NCBI RefSeq assembly: GCF_003367395.1
Contig: NZ_CP031417.1
Span: 3,286,001 to 3,350,000 of the forward strand
DNA: 64,000 nt
Direction of reading: 5' to 3'
Source: Pseudolabrys taiwanensis
GTDB lineage: Bacteria; Pseudomonadota; Alphaproteobacteria; Rhizobiales; Xanthobacteraceae
The notes under the pieces are model-generated. The model was not told the origin of the DNA. It searched no databases and was given only the letters and a program-made list of their open reading frames with translations. Made by a program: the position numbers and the translations under genes. Positions within the stretch are counted from its first letter, which is position 1; each line of letters opens with the position of its first letter. Below are positions 17,420-25,656 of the stretch, one piece after another.

Positions 17420-18628
17420 CTAATTCGCGTCGGCCGGACGCAGCTTCTTCACTTCTTCGTCGCTGGGCAGAACGGATGCGCCGTCGACATACTTAAAGTC
17501 CGTCATGGTGCCCTTGCCGCCTTCGAGCGCAATCTTGCCGACGAAGGCGCCCATGGTGGCCTGATGGTCGCTGGCGCGGTATTCGAACGGCCCGAACGGG
17601 CTGTCGACCTTCAGGCCCTTGAAGGCTTCGACCAGCTTGTCGGTGTCGGTCGACTTCGCCTTGTTGATGCCGGCCGCCATCGACTTGATGGTGGAGTAGC
17701 CAACGATCGAGCCGAGGCGCGGATAGTCGTTGTACTTTTTCTGATACGCGGCGAGGAATGCCTTGTGCTCGGGCGTGGTGATCTTGTCCCACGGATAACC
17801 CGTGACGATCCAGCCGACCGGCGCCTCGTCCTTGAGCGGATCGAGATATTCGGGCTCGCCGGAGAGCAGGCTCACCACGACGCGGTCCTTGAACACGCCG
17901 CGGGTGTTGCCCTCACGCACGAATTTGGTCAGGTCGGGCCCGAACAGGACGTTGAAGATGGCGTCCGGCTTGGCGTCGTCGATCGCCTGCGCCACGGCGC
18001 CGGCATCGACCTTGCCGAGCGGCGGCGCCTGCTCGGTGACGAACTCGACATCGGGCTGCGCCTTCTTCAGCAGCGCCTTGAAGTTCTCGGCTGCCGACTG
18101 GCCATACTCGAAGTTCGGATAGACCAGCGCCCATTTCTTTTTCTTCGCCGCGATGGCGGCCGGCATCAGCATCGCCGTCTGCATGTAGGTCGTGGCACGC
18201 AGGCGATAGGTGTACTTGTTGCCGTTCTGCCAGGTGATCTTGTCGGTCAGCGGCTCGGCGGCGAGGAAGAACACCTTCTTCTGGCCGGCGAAGTTGGTGA
18301 CCGCGAGACCGATATGCGACAGGAACGTGCCGGCGATGGCGACGACGCCTTCGCGCGTTACCAGCTCTTCCGCAACGCGCACGGCTTCGCCCGGATTGGC
18401 GCCGTCGTCACGCATGACGACTTCGAGTTTTTTGCCGAGGACGCCACCGCTGGCGTTCACCTCTTCCACGGCAAGTTCGAGCCCTTTTTTATAGGGATCG
18501 AGAAAGGCCGGCTGTGATTTGTAGCTGTTGAGCTCGCCGATCTTGATGGTGTCTTGCGCCGAAGCGGGCGCGGCAAGGCCGGCGGCGGCAAGGCCGGCCA
18601 TTGCGAGCAAGAACAGATGAGGCTTCAT
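17420..18628 (-). CDS. ABC transporter substrate-binding protein, LivK/AmiC-like (type 1 periplasmic fold)
   Basis: A 402-residue protein with a signal peptide of about 24 residues ending ASA-QD. The mature chain has the Peripla_BP_6 layout: IKIGELNSYKS entry, the region GLELAVEEVNASGGVLGKKLE, and paired lobes with GYSTIKSMAAGI near the end. A GGGGAG ribosome-binding site precedes the ATG. It is first in the Liv operon, and an RTTTG-N4-CAAAY operator lies about 94 bp upstream. The ligand is unknown; the regulation suggests it belongs to the same pathway as the two SsuA-like importers. Confidence 0.9.
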   Translation of the reverse strand: MKPHLFLLAMAGLAAAGLAAPASAQDTIKIGELNSYKSQPAFLDPYKKGLELAVEEVNASGGVLGKKLEVVMRDDGANPGEAVRVAEELVTREGVVAIAGTFLSHIGLAVTNFAGQKKVFFLAAEPLTDKITWQNGNKYTYRLRATTYMQTAMLMPAAIAAKKKKWALVYPNFEYGQSAAENFKALLKKAQPDVEFVTEQAPPLGKVDAGAVAQAIDDAKPDAIFNVLFGPDLTKFVREGNTRGVFKDRVVVSLLSGEPEYLDPLKDEAPVGWIVTGYPWDKITTPEHKAFLAAYQKKYNDYPRLGSIVGYSTIKSMAAGINKAKSTDTDKLVEAFKGLKVDSPFGPFEYRASDHQATMGAFVGKIALEGGKGTMTDFKYVDGASVLPSDEEVKKLRPADAN

Positions 18629-18721
18629 GACAAACTCCCCTGCGTGGCGGTCCGCGCACTGTGATACGGGCCTGCGAGTTGATCAGTCTAGGATGTTCTG
18701 TCGCCTCCGGCTGGCGAACTT

Positions 18722-18762
18722 GTTTGTACGCAAATAGTCCGACTGCACCTCGTAACTGTCAA
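18722..18762 (-). promoter_or_regulatory. Promoter with palindromic operator for the Liv-type importer operon
   Basis: On the minus strand a perfect TTGACA (18757-18762) is followed after 17 bases by GACTAT as -10. The palindrome read on the plus strand is GTTTGTACGCAAAT (18722-18735) and overlaps the end of the -10. This copies the arrangement at the 2.6 kb promoter, where the palindrome also begins 21 bases after TTGACA (20 here), and points to repression by the same factor. Confidence 0.6.
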
Positions 18763-18822
18763 GCAAAGCATCGCGGCAACCGATGCCGCATTTTTACGCG
18801 ATTAAGACGCCGCTCGCTCCGG

Positions 18823-18882
18823 ACATTCCCGCGCAAGCGGGAGTCCAACGCCTCGCCCCCGCTTTCGCGGGGACGAGCGGGG
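18823..18882. repeat. Intergenic palindromic repeat, CCCGCG-AAGCGGG type
   Basis: CATTCCCGCGCAAGCGGGAG and CCCCCGCTTTCGCGGGGACG are two hairpins facing each other across a short spacer. It lies between the Liv promoter and the convergent end of the SDR gene, where it may help to end transcription. Confidence 0.7.
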
Positions 18883-18903
18883 CCAATGGCGTGCCGGCCG
18901 CGA

Positions 18904-19722
18904 CTAGCCGAGCGGCTTGTCGCGGAAGCGATCCATCAGCGGCTTGTCCTGGCCGCCGTCGATCTCGATCATGGTGCCGTTGACCATCTCCATCAGCGGC
19001 GACGCCAGCATGACGACCAGCGAAGCGACTTCGTCGACTTCGGCGATGCGGCCGACGGGGATCGAGGCCGGCGCGAGTTGATCAGCCTGCTCGCGGGAGA
19101 TCTTCATATCGCGCGCCATGGCGTCGACGAGGCCGGCCCAACGCTCGGTGCGCACCGGGCCCGGGTTGACCGCGACGAAGGTGATCTTGTCCTTGCCGTA
19201 CTGGCCGGCGAGCGACATCGTCAGGTTCTGGCCGGCGGCGTTGGCGGCACCGGGGCAGATTTCCCAATACGAGGGCTTCACGCCGTCGTTGCCGATGAGG
19301 TTGACGACGCGGCCGCCGCCCTGGGCGCGCATGATCGGCAGCACGTAACGCAGGCAGCGCACGTAGCCCATGAACTTGAGCTGCAGGCCCTTTTCCCAAT
19401 CGTCTTCCGTGAGATGCTCGATCACGCCGCCGGCAGCCGAACCGGCATTGTTGACCATGATGTCGATGCGGCCGAGCGCCTTGTGCGCCGCCTCGATGAA
19501 CGCCTTGGCGTCCTTGTCGCTGCGCAGGTCGGCCGTGATCGGAATGATCTTGCGGCCGGTCTCCTTGGCGAGTTCGGCGGCCGCCGCCTCCAGCGGCTCT
19601 TTGCGGCGCGCGCAGATCGCGACGTCGACGCCTTCCTTGGCGAGCAGACGCGCGATGCCCTTACCGATGCCTTCGCTGCCGCCGGTGACGACTGCAGTCT
19701 TACCCTTCAGCATAAGATCCAT
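18904..19722 (-). CDS. SDR-fold protein lacking the canonical catalytic residues
   Basis: A 272-residue short-chain dehydrogenase/reductase fold. The cofactor site is normal: TGGSEGIGKG at 13-22 and NNAG at 91-94. The active site is not. Where the Ser and YxxxK motif belong, the chain reads LIGNDGVKPSYWEIC, so Tyr152 is followed by Cys156 in place of Lys, and the segment aligned with YSASKAA reads PGAANAA. The usual catalytic Asn position is Lys116. Either chemistry is altered or the protein binds NAD(P) for another purpose. It lies 24 bp downstream of the alpha/beta hydrolase in one operon controlled by the shared palindrome. Confidence 0.85.
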   Translation of the reverse strand: MDLMLKGKTAVVTGGSEGIGKGIARLLAKEGVDVAICARRKEPLEAAAAELAKETGRKIIPITADLRSDKDAKAFIEAAHKALGRIDIMVNNAGSAAGGVIEHLTEDDWEKGLQLKFMGYVRCLRYVLPIMRAQGGGRVVNLIGNDGVKPSYWEICPGAANAAGQNLTMSLAGQYGKDKITFVAVNPGPVRTERWAGLVDAMARDMKISREQADQLAPASIPVGRIAEVDEVASLVVMLASPLMEMVNGTMIEIDGGQDKPLMDRFRDKPLG

Positions 19723-19746
19723 GACAACACTCTCCGTTTGAGCTGA

Positions 19747-20616
19747 CTAATTCTGTTTGACCGGCGCGCGGTGCGACATCCAACGGCCGGCTTCGGACGC
19801 CGAGATAAGGTCGGCCAGCGCGGCATTGAACGCGGCTGGCTCCTCGCTGGTGATGGTGTGGCCAGAGCGCGGAATGACGAGAAGACCAGCGGTCGGGACC
19901 GTGCGCTTGAGGAAGATGCTGGGATCGAGGCACCAGTCGTCCTCGTCTCCGACGATGATCAGGAGTGGCGGCGCGAACGCCTTGAGCTGGGCTTCCATCT
20001 CCCACAACGACGGACGCTTGGCCTGCAATTCACGCATCGTGAGCGCGTGACCGACGGGCGAATGCTCCGCCAGCATCTTGGCGAATTCAGCGAAACCGCG
20101 CGGATCCTTGTATTTGTGCGTCTGCCGCGTCGCACCATCGGCATAACGCGCGGCGGCCGTGGGGAAATCGACGGTCTCGAACATCTTGGCCGTCTCGCGC
20201 GATGCGGCGCGGCCTTGTTCGACGAAATTCATATCCGGGCTCGAGCCGTAGCCGCAGCTTGCCGCGGTGACCGAGAGACAGCGTTGCGGGTGATGGATGC
20301 CGACATGCAGCGCCGTCGAGGCGCCCATGGAGTGACCGACGATGTGGGCCTTGTCGATGTTCAGCGCGTCCATCAACGCGATGACGTCGTCACGGGCGAT
20401 GTCCTGCCCATACTTTGCGCCGTCAGTGGGCACGTCCGAAGGTGGATAACCGCGCTGCGAGAAAGTGACGCAGCGATGCGCCCGCGAGAAGTACCGCATC
20501 TGCGGCTCCCAAGTGCGCCAGTCGCCGGCGTACTCGTGAACGAAAACGATCGGCGTCCCCTGCCCGGCCTCTTCGTAATAGAGGCGTGTGCCGTCGCGCG
20601 CGCTGATATGCGGCAT
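19747..20616 (-). CDS. Alpha/beta hydrolase
   Basis: A 289-residue hydrolase without signal peptide. The oxyanion region is HEYAGDW (27-33). The nucleophile elbow GHSMG has Ser96. The acid is probably Asp in GDEDDW near 225, and the base is His in SGHTI near 254. Such enzymes cleave esters, lactones, C-C bonds of ring-fission products or N-formyl amides. In nicotinate breakdown the NicD deformylase belongs to this fold, but sequence alone cannot assign that role. The operator GTTTGCACACAAAT lies 31 bases before the ATG. Confidence 0.88.
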   Translation of the reverse strand: MPHISARDGTRLYYEEAGQGTPIVFVHEYAGDWRTWEPQMRYFSRAHRCVTFSQRGYPPSDVPTDGAKYGQDIARDDVIALMDALNIDKAHIVGHSMGASTALHVGIHHPQRCLSVTAASCGYGSSPDMNFVEQGRAASRETAKMFETVDFPTAAARYADGATRQTHKYKDPRGFAEFAKMLAEHSPVGHALTMRELQAKRPSLWEMEAQLKAFAPPLLIIVGDEDDWCLDPSIFLKRTVPTAGLLVIPRSGHTITSEEPAAFNAALADLISASEAGRWMSHRAPVKQN

Positions 20617-20646
20617 TCAGGTCCCCTGTTTTTCCGGCCAATAATT

Positions 20647-20682
20647 GTTTGCACACAAATGAACGGGAGTAAAGCCTGTCAC
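20647..20682. promoter_or_regulatory. Palindromic operator in the divergent hydrolase / binding-protein intergenic region
   Basis: GTTTGCACACAAAT (20647-20660) is an RTTTG-N4-CAAAY element. On the minus strand GTGACA (20677-20682) lies 16 bases before it and could be the -35 of the hydrolase-SDR operon, with the operator over the -10. On the plus strand TTGCAC inside the palindrome could act as -35 for the binding-protein gene. One site may therefore control both directions. Confidence 0.55.
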
Positions 20683-20836
20683 ATCCGACGCATCCGTAAA
20701 TTCTCGCGCAACGTGCAAGGCCTCGGCTTACGGACTCAAACGGCGATTGCGCTTTGGTGCAAGAGCAGGCCCAATGCCGGAGAAGCTGCGGCGCCATCAC
20801 GACCGCAGCTCACATAAAATTCGGGAGGGACTATCG

Positions 20837-21823
20837 ATGTTGTCCGTAACACGGCGCGGCCTCGCCGCGCTCACTTCAGCCTTGGCGATCGCCGCCGCGA
20901 TAGGCATCGCGGTGCCGGCCAAGGCCCAGCAAAAGCCAGTAATCAAAGTATCCAGCCTGACCTTGCCGGTGTTCAATCCGTTGGTCTGGAATGTCATGAA
21001 AGCGCGTGGCATCGACGCCAAGCATGGATTCGAACTCGACGCGCGGCCTTACCCATCCATCTCCGCTTTCTACGCCGCCTTCGCCACCGGCGAGACCGAC
21101 GTGTTGATCGGTGGACCGACGATCTTCCAGAAGCTGGCGCAGGAAGGCGTGCCCGTGCGCATCATCGGCACCGGTTTTACCCTCGCCGATCTGGTGATCT
21201 TCGCCAAGGACCCGGCGATCAAGTCGCTCGCCGACCTCAAAGGCAAACAACTCGCCGCCGACATGGGCGGCTCGCAATTCCAGGTCGTCAAAATCTACGC
21301 CAATGCCAAGGGCATCGATCTCGGCAAGGACATCACGGTCGTCAACGCCAACTTCGCCGTGGCGCGCGCGCAGCTCGAGGCCGGCCGGGTCGACGCTGCG
21401 CTGGTGATCGAGCCGCTTGCCAGCATCATTCTCAAGCAAAATCCGGACTGGAAGGTGATCTTCAACGGCGCCGAAGGCTGGAAGGAAATCACCGGCGAAG
21501 CCGGCTGGGAGATCGTGCCGGCCATGCGCGCCGACGCCATCGCCAAGAATCCGAGAGCGCCGCAAATGCTGCTGGCCGCGCTGCAGGACGTGGCTGCGGT
21601 CTTCGAAAAGGAAACGGCGGCGGCCGACAAGATCGCCAATGAAACCTTGAAGCTGCCGCCGGGCATCCTCACGGCGGCGGTTGAGAGCAAACGCCTGCAG
21701 ATGATCGTCAAACCGGCATGGGAGCCGGCGACGAAAAAGTCCATCACCGACATGATGGAACGCGCCGTGAAAGCCGGCTTCTACGAGAAGATGCCCGACC
21801 CGAGCATCATCTACGCGCCGTAA
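20837..21823 (+). CDS. ABC transporter substrate-binding protein, NMT1-like (tandem copy 1)
   Basis: A 328-residue periplasmic protein with a signal peptide through about residue 30 (VPAKA-QQKP). The start is fixed by GGGAGGGA six bases upstream. Mature motifs include SSLTLPVFNPLVWNV, PYPSISAFYAAFATGETD and EPLASIILKQNPD. It is about four-fifths identical by eye to the next gene, which sits directly before permease and ATPase genes. This copy has its own operator and no membrane partner, so it probably delivers a related ligand to the same importer. Confidence 0.87.
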   Translation: MLSVTRRGLAALTSALAIAAAIGIAVPAKAQQKPVIKVSSLTLPVFNPLVWNVMKARGIDAKHGFELDARPYPSISAFYAAFATGETDVLIGGPTIFQKLAQEGVPVRIIGTGFTLADLVIFAKDPAIKSLADLKGKQLAADMGGSQFQVVKIYANAKGIDLGKDITVVNANFAVARAQLEAGRVDAALVIEPLASIILKQNPDWKVIFNGAEGWKEITGEAGWEIVPAMRADAIAKNPRAPQMLLAALQDVAAVFEKETAAADKIANETLKLPPGILTAAVESKRLQMIVKPAWEPATKKSITDMMERAVKAGFYEKMPDPSIIYAP

Positions 21824-21925
21824 GCCGCCAATCCCCGCCTGCGTCTGCCTCACCGGGCGACGCAGGCGGCGGATGCCGCCACGCTCGCCTGCGGCGAGAT
21901 GCAGCCATGCCCACCACTTTTAATT

Positions 21926-21955
21926 ATTTGCACACAAACGAATGGCGTTTACACT
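21926..21955 (+). promoter_or_regulatory. Promoter with palindromic operator for the second tandem binding protein and importer
   Basis: ATTTGCACACAAAC (21926-21939) is the fourth RTTTG-N4-CAAAY element. TTGCAC within it could be a -35 with TACACT 16 bases later as -10, so a bound repressor would cover the -35. The flanks (AATT before, YGAAYGG after) resemble those at 20.65 kb, so the duplication of the binding-protein gene included its operator. Confidence 0.55.
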
Positions 21956-22098
21956 TTTCGTGCCGGATCAACTGCTCGCCCTCTTTGCCGAGATCGAGCC
22001 GCTGCGTGCACCGCGGCCGCGTGGAGCGCTCTTTGCATGTCGTTGAAGAGCCAGCCTTACGCGTCCGCACTGAGGCACTGCACGAAAGGAATTAGCTC

Positions 22099-23085
22099 AT
22101 GATCGCATTCACCCGGCGCTCCATCGGCGCCTTAGCCGCGGGCCTGGCCTTGGCCGCGACGTCGATCCTCGTCACGCCGGTCCACGCGCAGCAAAAGCCC
22201 GTCATCAAGGTGTCGAGCCTGACCTTGCCGGTGTTCGCGCCGCTGCTCTGGAACGTCATCAAGGCGCGCGGCCTCGACGCGAAACATGGCTTTGAGCTGG
22301 AGATACGGCCCTATCCGTCGATCTCGGCCTATTACGCCGCCTTCGCCACGGGCGAGACCGATGCGCTGGTCGGCGGCCCGACCGTATTCCAGAAGCTCGC
22401 GCAGGAAGGCGTGCCGGTGCGCATCATCGGCTCGGCGATCACCCTCGCCGACCTCGTCGTGTTCGCCAAAGACCCGGCGATCAAGTCGCTCGCCGACCTG
22501 AAGGGCAAGCAGATCGCCGCCGACATGGGCAGCGGCCAATTCCAGGTGGTCAAAATCTACGCCAACGCCAAGGGCATCGACCTCGGCAAGGATGTCGCCG
22601 TCGTCAACGCCAACTTCGCCGTGGCGCGCGCGCAGTTGGAGGCCGGCCGCGTCGATGCGGCCATGGTGATCGAGCCGCTCGCCAGCATCATCCTCAAGCA
22701 GAACCCGGACTCGAAGATCATCTTCAACGGCGCGGCAGGCTGGAAGGAAGTGACCGGCAGCGACGGCTGGGAGTTGGTGCCCGCGATGCGCGCCGACGCG
22801 ATCCAGCGCGTGCCGAATGCCCCGAAGATGCTGCTCGCCGCGCTCGCCGATGCCGCCGAGGTGATCCACAAAGAAACGGCCGCCGCCGACCAGATTGCCG
22901 CGGAAACGTTGAAACTGCCGCCGGGCATCCTCACGGCCGCGGTCGACAGCAAGCGCCTGCAGGCCGAGGTCAAGCCGGCTTCAGACGCCGCGGTGCGCAA
23001 ATCGCTGCTCGACATGATGGAGCGCGCGGTGAAGGCCGGCTTCCTTGAAAAGACGCCCGACCCGAGCATCATCTACACACCCTGA
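22099..23085 (+). CDS. ABC transporter substrate-binding protein, NMT1-like (tandem copy 2)
   Basis: A 328-residue periplasmic protein; signal peptide residues 1-30 end VHA-QQKP. The mature chain is a close paralogue of the preceding copy, with differences mainly near the presumed ligand pocket (TLPVFAPLLWNV, IIGSAITLADLV) and in the C-terminal third. It lies 17 bp before the permease gene and is the dedicated binding protein of this importer. The ribosome-binding site is a weak AAGGA (in CACGAAAGGAATTAG). Confidence 0.87.
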   Translation: MIAFTRRSIGALAAGLALAATSILVTPVHAQQKPVIKVSSLTLPVFAPLLWNVIKARGLDAKHGFELEIRPYPSISAYYAAFATGETDALVGGPTVFQKLAQEGVPVRIIGSAITLADLVVFAKDPAIKSLADLKGKQIAADMGSGQFQVVKIYANAKGIDLGKDVAVVNANFAVARAQLEAGRVDAAMVIEPLASIILKQNPDSKIIFNGAAGWKEVTGSDGWELVPAMRADAIQRVPNAPKMLLAALADAAEVIHKETAAADQIAAETLKLPPGILTAAVDSKRLQAEVKPASDAAVRKSLLDMMERAVKAGFLEKTPDPSIIYTP

Positions 23086-23102
23086 CAACGGAACGCCGAG
23101 TT

Positions 23103-23876
23103 ATGGCCCTCGAGGAGCATCGCGAGTCTGTCCCCGTCTTGAGTTTTCCGCGGCAGACTCTCGTTTCCCTGCTCATCTTCGCCATCGTCTGGGAGGCGAT
23201 GTCGTATTTCGCCCCCAGTCTTGGCATTCCGCCCTTCGCCATCCCGAGTTGGCTGAAGATCGCCAAGAGCATCGCCACCATCACGCCCATTGACGTGGTG
23301 GTGACCTTGGCCCGCGTCGTCGGCGCGTTGATCGTCTCCTTCGTGCTGGGCCTCGCATTGGCGATGGCCATGTACCGGTCGGAGACGCTCGATAAATACG
23401 TTCATCCGATGGTCCGCATTCTGATGGCGGTGCCGGTCGTCTCCTGGATCCTGTTCGCGGTGCTGTGGTTCCCCGGCGTCGAATTCCGCATCGGCTTCGT
23501 GCTGGTCGTGGTGTGCGGCCCGGTGTTCCTGGTCGATACGCTCGACGCCATGCGCAACGTGCCGCGCGAATTGCGGCACATGATGCGCTCGTTCCGGCCG
23601 ACGACCTTACAGTTCTTCCTGAAGCTGATGCTGCCAGCCATCGTGCCGACCATCTTCACGAGCTGGAAGGTGAACATCAGCCTCGCCATTCGCGTCGTCA
23701 CCATCGCCGAACTGGTCGGCGCGGTGACCGGCATCGGCCATCAGCTGTCGGTGGCGCAGGAATTGTTCTCGGTCTCCGACGTGTTCGCCTGGACCATCGT
23801 CCTGGTCGCTCTTCTCTTCGTGCTCGAGGCGCTGGTCGCGCGCATCGAGCACCGACTGCTCAGGTGGCGGACATGA
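23103..23876 (+). CDS. ABC transporter permease, SsuC/TauC-like
   Basis: A 257-residue membrane protein with about six spans. The coupling loop reads NVPRELRHMMRSFRP followed by LMLPAIVPTIFTSW, an EAA-type motif. It overlaps the ATPase gene by ATGA. Only one permease is encoded here, so the channel should be a homodimer, in contrast to the two-permease system at 4.5-6 kb. The long basic-free N-terminus before the first span is ordinary for the family. Confidence 0.88.
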   Translation: MALEEHRESVPVLSFPRQTLVSLLIFAIVWEAMSYFAPSLGIPPFAIPSWLKIAKSIATITPIDVVVTLARVVGALIVSFVLGLALAMAMYRSETLDKYVHPMVRILMAVPVVSWILFAVLWFPGVEFRIGFVLVVVCGPVFLVDTLDAMRNVPRELRHMMRSFRPTTLQFFLKLMLPAIVPTIFTSWKVNISLAIRVVTIAELVGAVTGIGHQLSVAQELFSVSDVFAWTIVLVALLFVLEALVARIEHRLLRWRT

Positions 23877-24667
23877 ACACGACAATGAGCGGACCGCCGA
23901 CCATCGAAGTGCGCGGCTTGCGCAAGGTGTTCCGGCAGGCCACCTCCGGCCAGCAGGTCATCGCCATCGACCGGCTCGATCTCACCATCCAGCCGAAGGA
24001 AGTCATCGCCATCGTCGGCCAGACCGGTTGCGGCAAGTCGACTTTTTTCGACATGATGATCGGGCTGGAGCCGCCGACGGAAGGCTACATCCACATCGGC
24101 GACAAGAGCCCTTACGGCGACTTCGACTTTTTCCGCGGCAAGATGGCGACGGTGTTTCAGCAGGACCGGCTGCTGCCGTGGCGCACCGCGCTCGACAACG
24201 CAAAGCTGCCGCTCGAACTGATGGGCAAACCCGAAGAGGAGCAGCGCGAACGCGCATTGACCTGGCTGAACAAGCTGGGCCTGTCCAACTTCGTCAACGC
24301 CTATCCGCATGAGCTGTCGGGCGGCATGCGTCAGCGCGTGGCGATCGCGCGCGCCTTCGCGGTGCAGCCGGAGATATTGCTTGCCGACGAAGCCTTCGGC
24401 CATCTCGATGAGGTGACAGCGGCCGAACTGCGCGACACATTCCTGAAGCTCGCGCGCGAAAGCGGCGCCACCGCCATCCTGATCACGCACCAGCTCGAGG
24501 AAGCCATCGCCGTCGGCGACCGCATCGCCGTATTCGGCAAGTCGGCGAAGCTGCTCGCCGATATTCATGTCGAGCAATGGCCGAAGGAGCGCTATGGCGA
24601 GTTACGCGAAGCGATCCAGGCAACGCTGCAGAGCCAATCCGCCGATCCGAGATTGAACGGAGGTTGA
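23873..24667 (+). CDS. ABC transporter ATP-binding protein, SsuB/TauB-like
   Basis: A 264-residue ATPase. Walker A is GQTGCGKST, the Q-loop FQQDRLLPW, the signature LSGGMRQR and the H-loop THQLEEA. The Walker B/D-loop reads LLADEAFGHLDE; the catalytic Glu is kept, but the usual Pro after it is Ala and the D-loop Ala is His. The ATG overlaps the permease stop. A much longer upstream frame runs through the permease gene and is rejected. Confidence 0.9.
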   Translation: MNTTMSGPPTIEVRGLRKVFRQATSGQQVIAIDRLDLTIQPKEVIAIVGQTGCGKSTFFDMMIGLEPPTEGYIHIGDKSPYGDFDFFRGKMATVFQQDRLLPWRTALDNAKLPLELMGKPEEEQRERALTWLNKLGLSNFVNAYPHELSGGMRQRVAIARAFAVQPEILLADEAFGHLDEVTAAELRDTFLKLARESGATAILITHQLEEAIAVGDRIAVFGKSAKLLADIHVEQWPKERYGELREAIQATLQSQSADPRLNGG

Positions 24668-24678
24668 CCCGCGAGCGC

Positions 24679-24727
24679 CGTCACCCTTCGAGGCCCGCGC
24701 TTACGCGCGGGCACCTCAGGATGACGG
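24679..24727. repeat. Intergenic palindromic repeat, CCTGAGG / CCTTCGAGG type
   Basis: CGTCACCCTTCGAGGCCCGC pairs with GCGGGCACCTCAGGATGACG around a short TTACGC loop. It is a compact relative of the element near 10.95 kb and lies between the convergent ends of the importer and cyclase genes, where it may limit read-through. Confidence 0.75.
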
Positions 24728-24751
24728 GACACATACCGCCACGTGGCGATA

Positions 24752-25603
24752 TTACCGCGGCGGCAGGATGGCGCGCGCGGCGTCGCCGATGGCCTCGACC
24801 GAATCGCCGGCATCTTCGAAGCACAGGATGCGGCACGGGCAGCTCTCCAGGCCCTCGTAACGCCACGGGAACGCGCCGATCAGACAGCGCTTGTTGAGCA
24901 TCAGCTCGATGTCGCCGCCGATGTTCTCCGCGTGCAGCAGGCCTTCCTGGAAGGCCCAGGTGTGGAACGGAAATACATTGTCGCGAACGGTGCGTCCCGA
25001 GCGCTTGTGCTTGAACTCGAACGTGCCGAAGAACTCGCCCGGCGTCTTGCCGTGCTTCTTGGTGAACTCCTCGGCGAGATCGGGCCGCATGAAGCGGATC
25101 GAGGTGTTCATGGCGTGGTCGCAGGAGCCAGTGTCCATGCCCCACCACTTGATCTTCTTCTTCATCATCCAGGCGAGCGTGTCGAGGTTCGGGCCGGGGT
25201 GGTAGCAGAAGTAGCGCACCAGATCCTGCTGCGGCTGACCTTCGTAATGTTTGTGCCAGCCGGTGTGCAGAATGAGGATGTCGCCCTCTCGGATGTCCGC
25301 GCCCGACGACTCGATGATCTCGGGCGTGATCACCGCCCAATCGTGCATATGCTTGGATATGTCGACGACGACGCCGCGGTTGACGAGGTAGTCCATCGGC
25401 AGATGCGCCATGTCGCCGGTCGGATTGTCGGTCGCGTGCATGGCGCCGTCGAAATGCGTGCCGACATGCAAAGCGGTGTCGATCCGCTGCGCCACGATCC
25501 GCACCGTCTGCAGATTCTGCGCGTAGTACATCTTGTTGCCCGCATACCCGACCCAGCCGGGCGTGTGGACGTTCATCACATGCGACAGATCGACGATCTT
25601 CAT
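24752..25603 (-). CDS. Cyclase-family metal-dependent hydrolase (kynurenine formamidase / isatin hydrolase superfamily)
   Basis: A 283-residue protein with the family metal motif HxGTHxDxxxH: His46, His50, Asp52 and His56 in LHVGTHFDGAMH. Members are Mn2+ or Zn2+ enzymes that open cyclic amides or cleave formamides, such as KynB and isatin hydrolase. The start is the ATG after GGGAAA; a longer frame upstream covers the TSUP gene and is not real. It is the last gene of a minus-strand run with TSUP, MaoC and MATE genes. The substrate is unknown; an amide linked to the neighbouring heteroaromatic-looking island is possible. Confidence 0.85.
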   Translation of the reverse strand: MKIVDLSHVMNVHTPGWVGYAGNKMYYAQNLQTVRIVAQRIDTALHVGTHFDGAMHATDNPTGDMAHLPMDYLVNRGVVVDISKHMHDWAVITPEIIESSGADIREGDILILHTGWHKHYEGQPQQDLVRYFCYHPGPNLDTLAWMMKKKIKWWGMDTGSCDHAMNTSIRFMRPDLAEEFTKKHGKTPGEFFGTFEFKHKRSGRTVRDNVFPFHTWAFQEGLLHAENIGGDIELMLNKRCLIGAFPWRYEGLESCPCRILCFEDAGDSVEAIGDAARAILPPR

Positions 25604-25656
25604 AGTGCTTTTCCCAGTTCTTCTCGCAGTGCCTCGTTCCGGCGGCGCGCAGTCCA

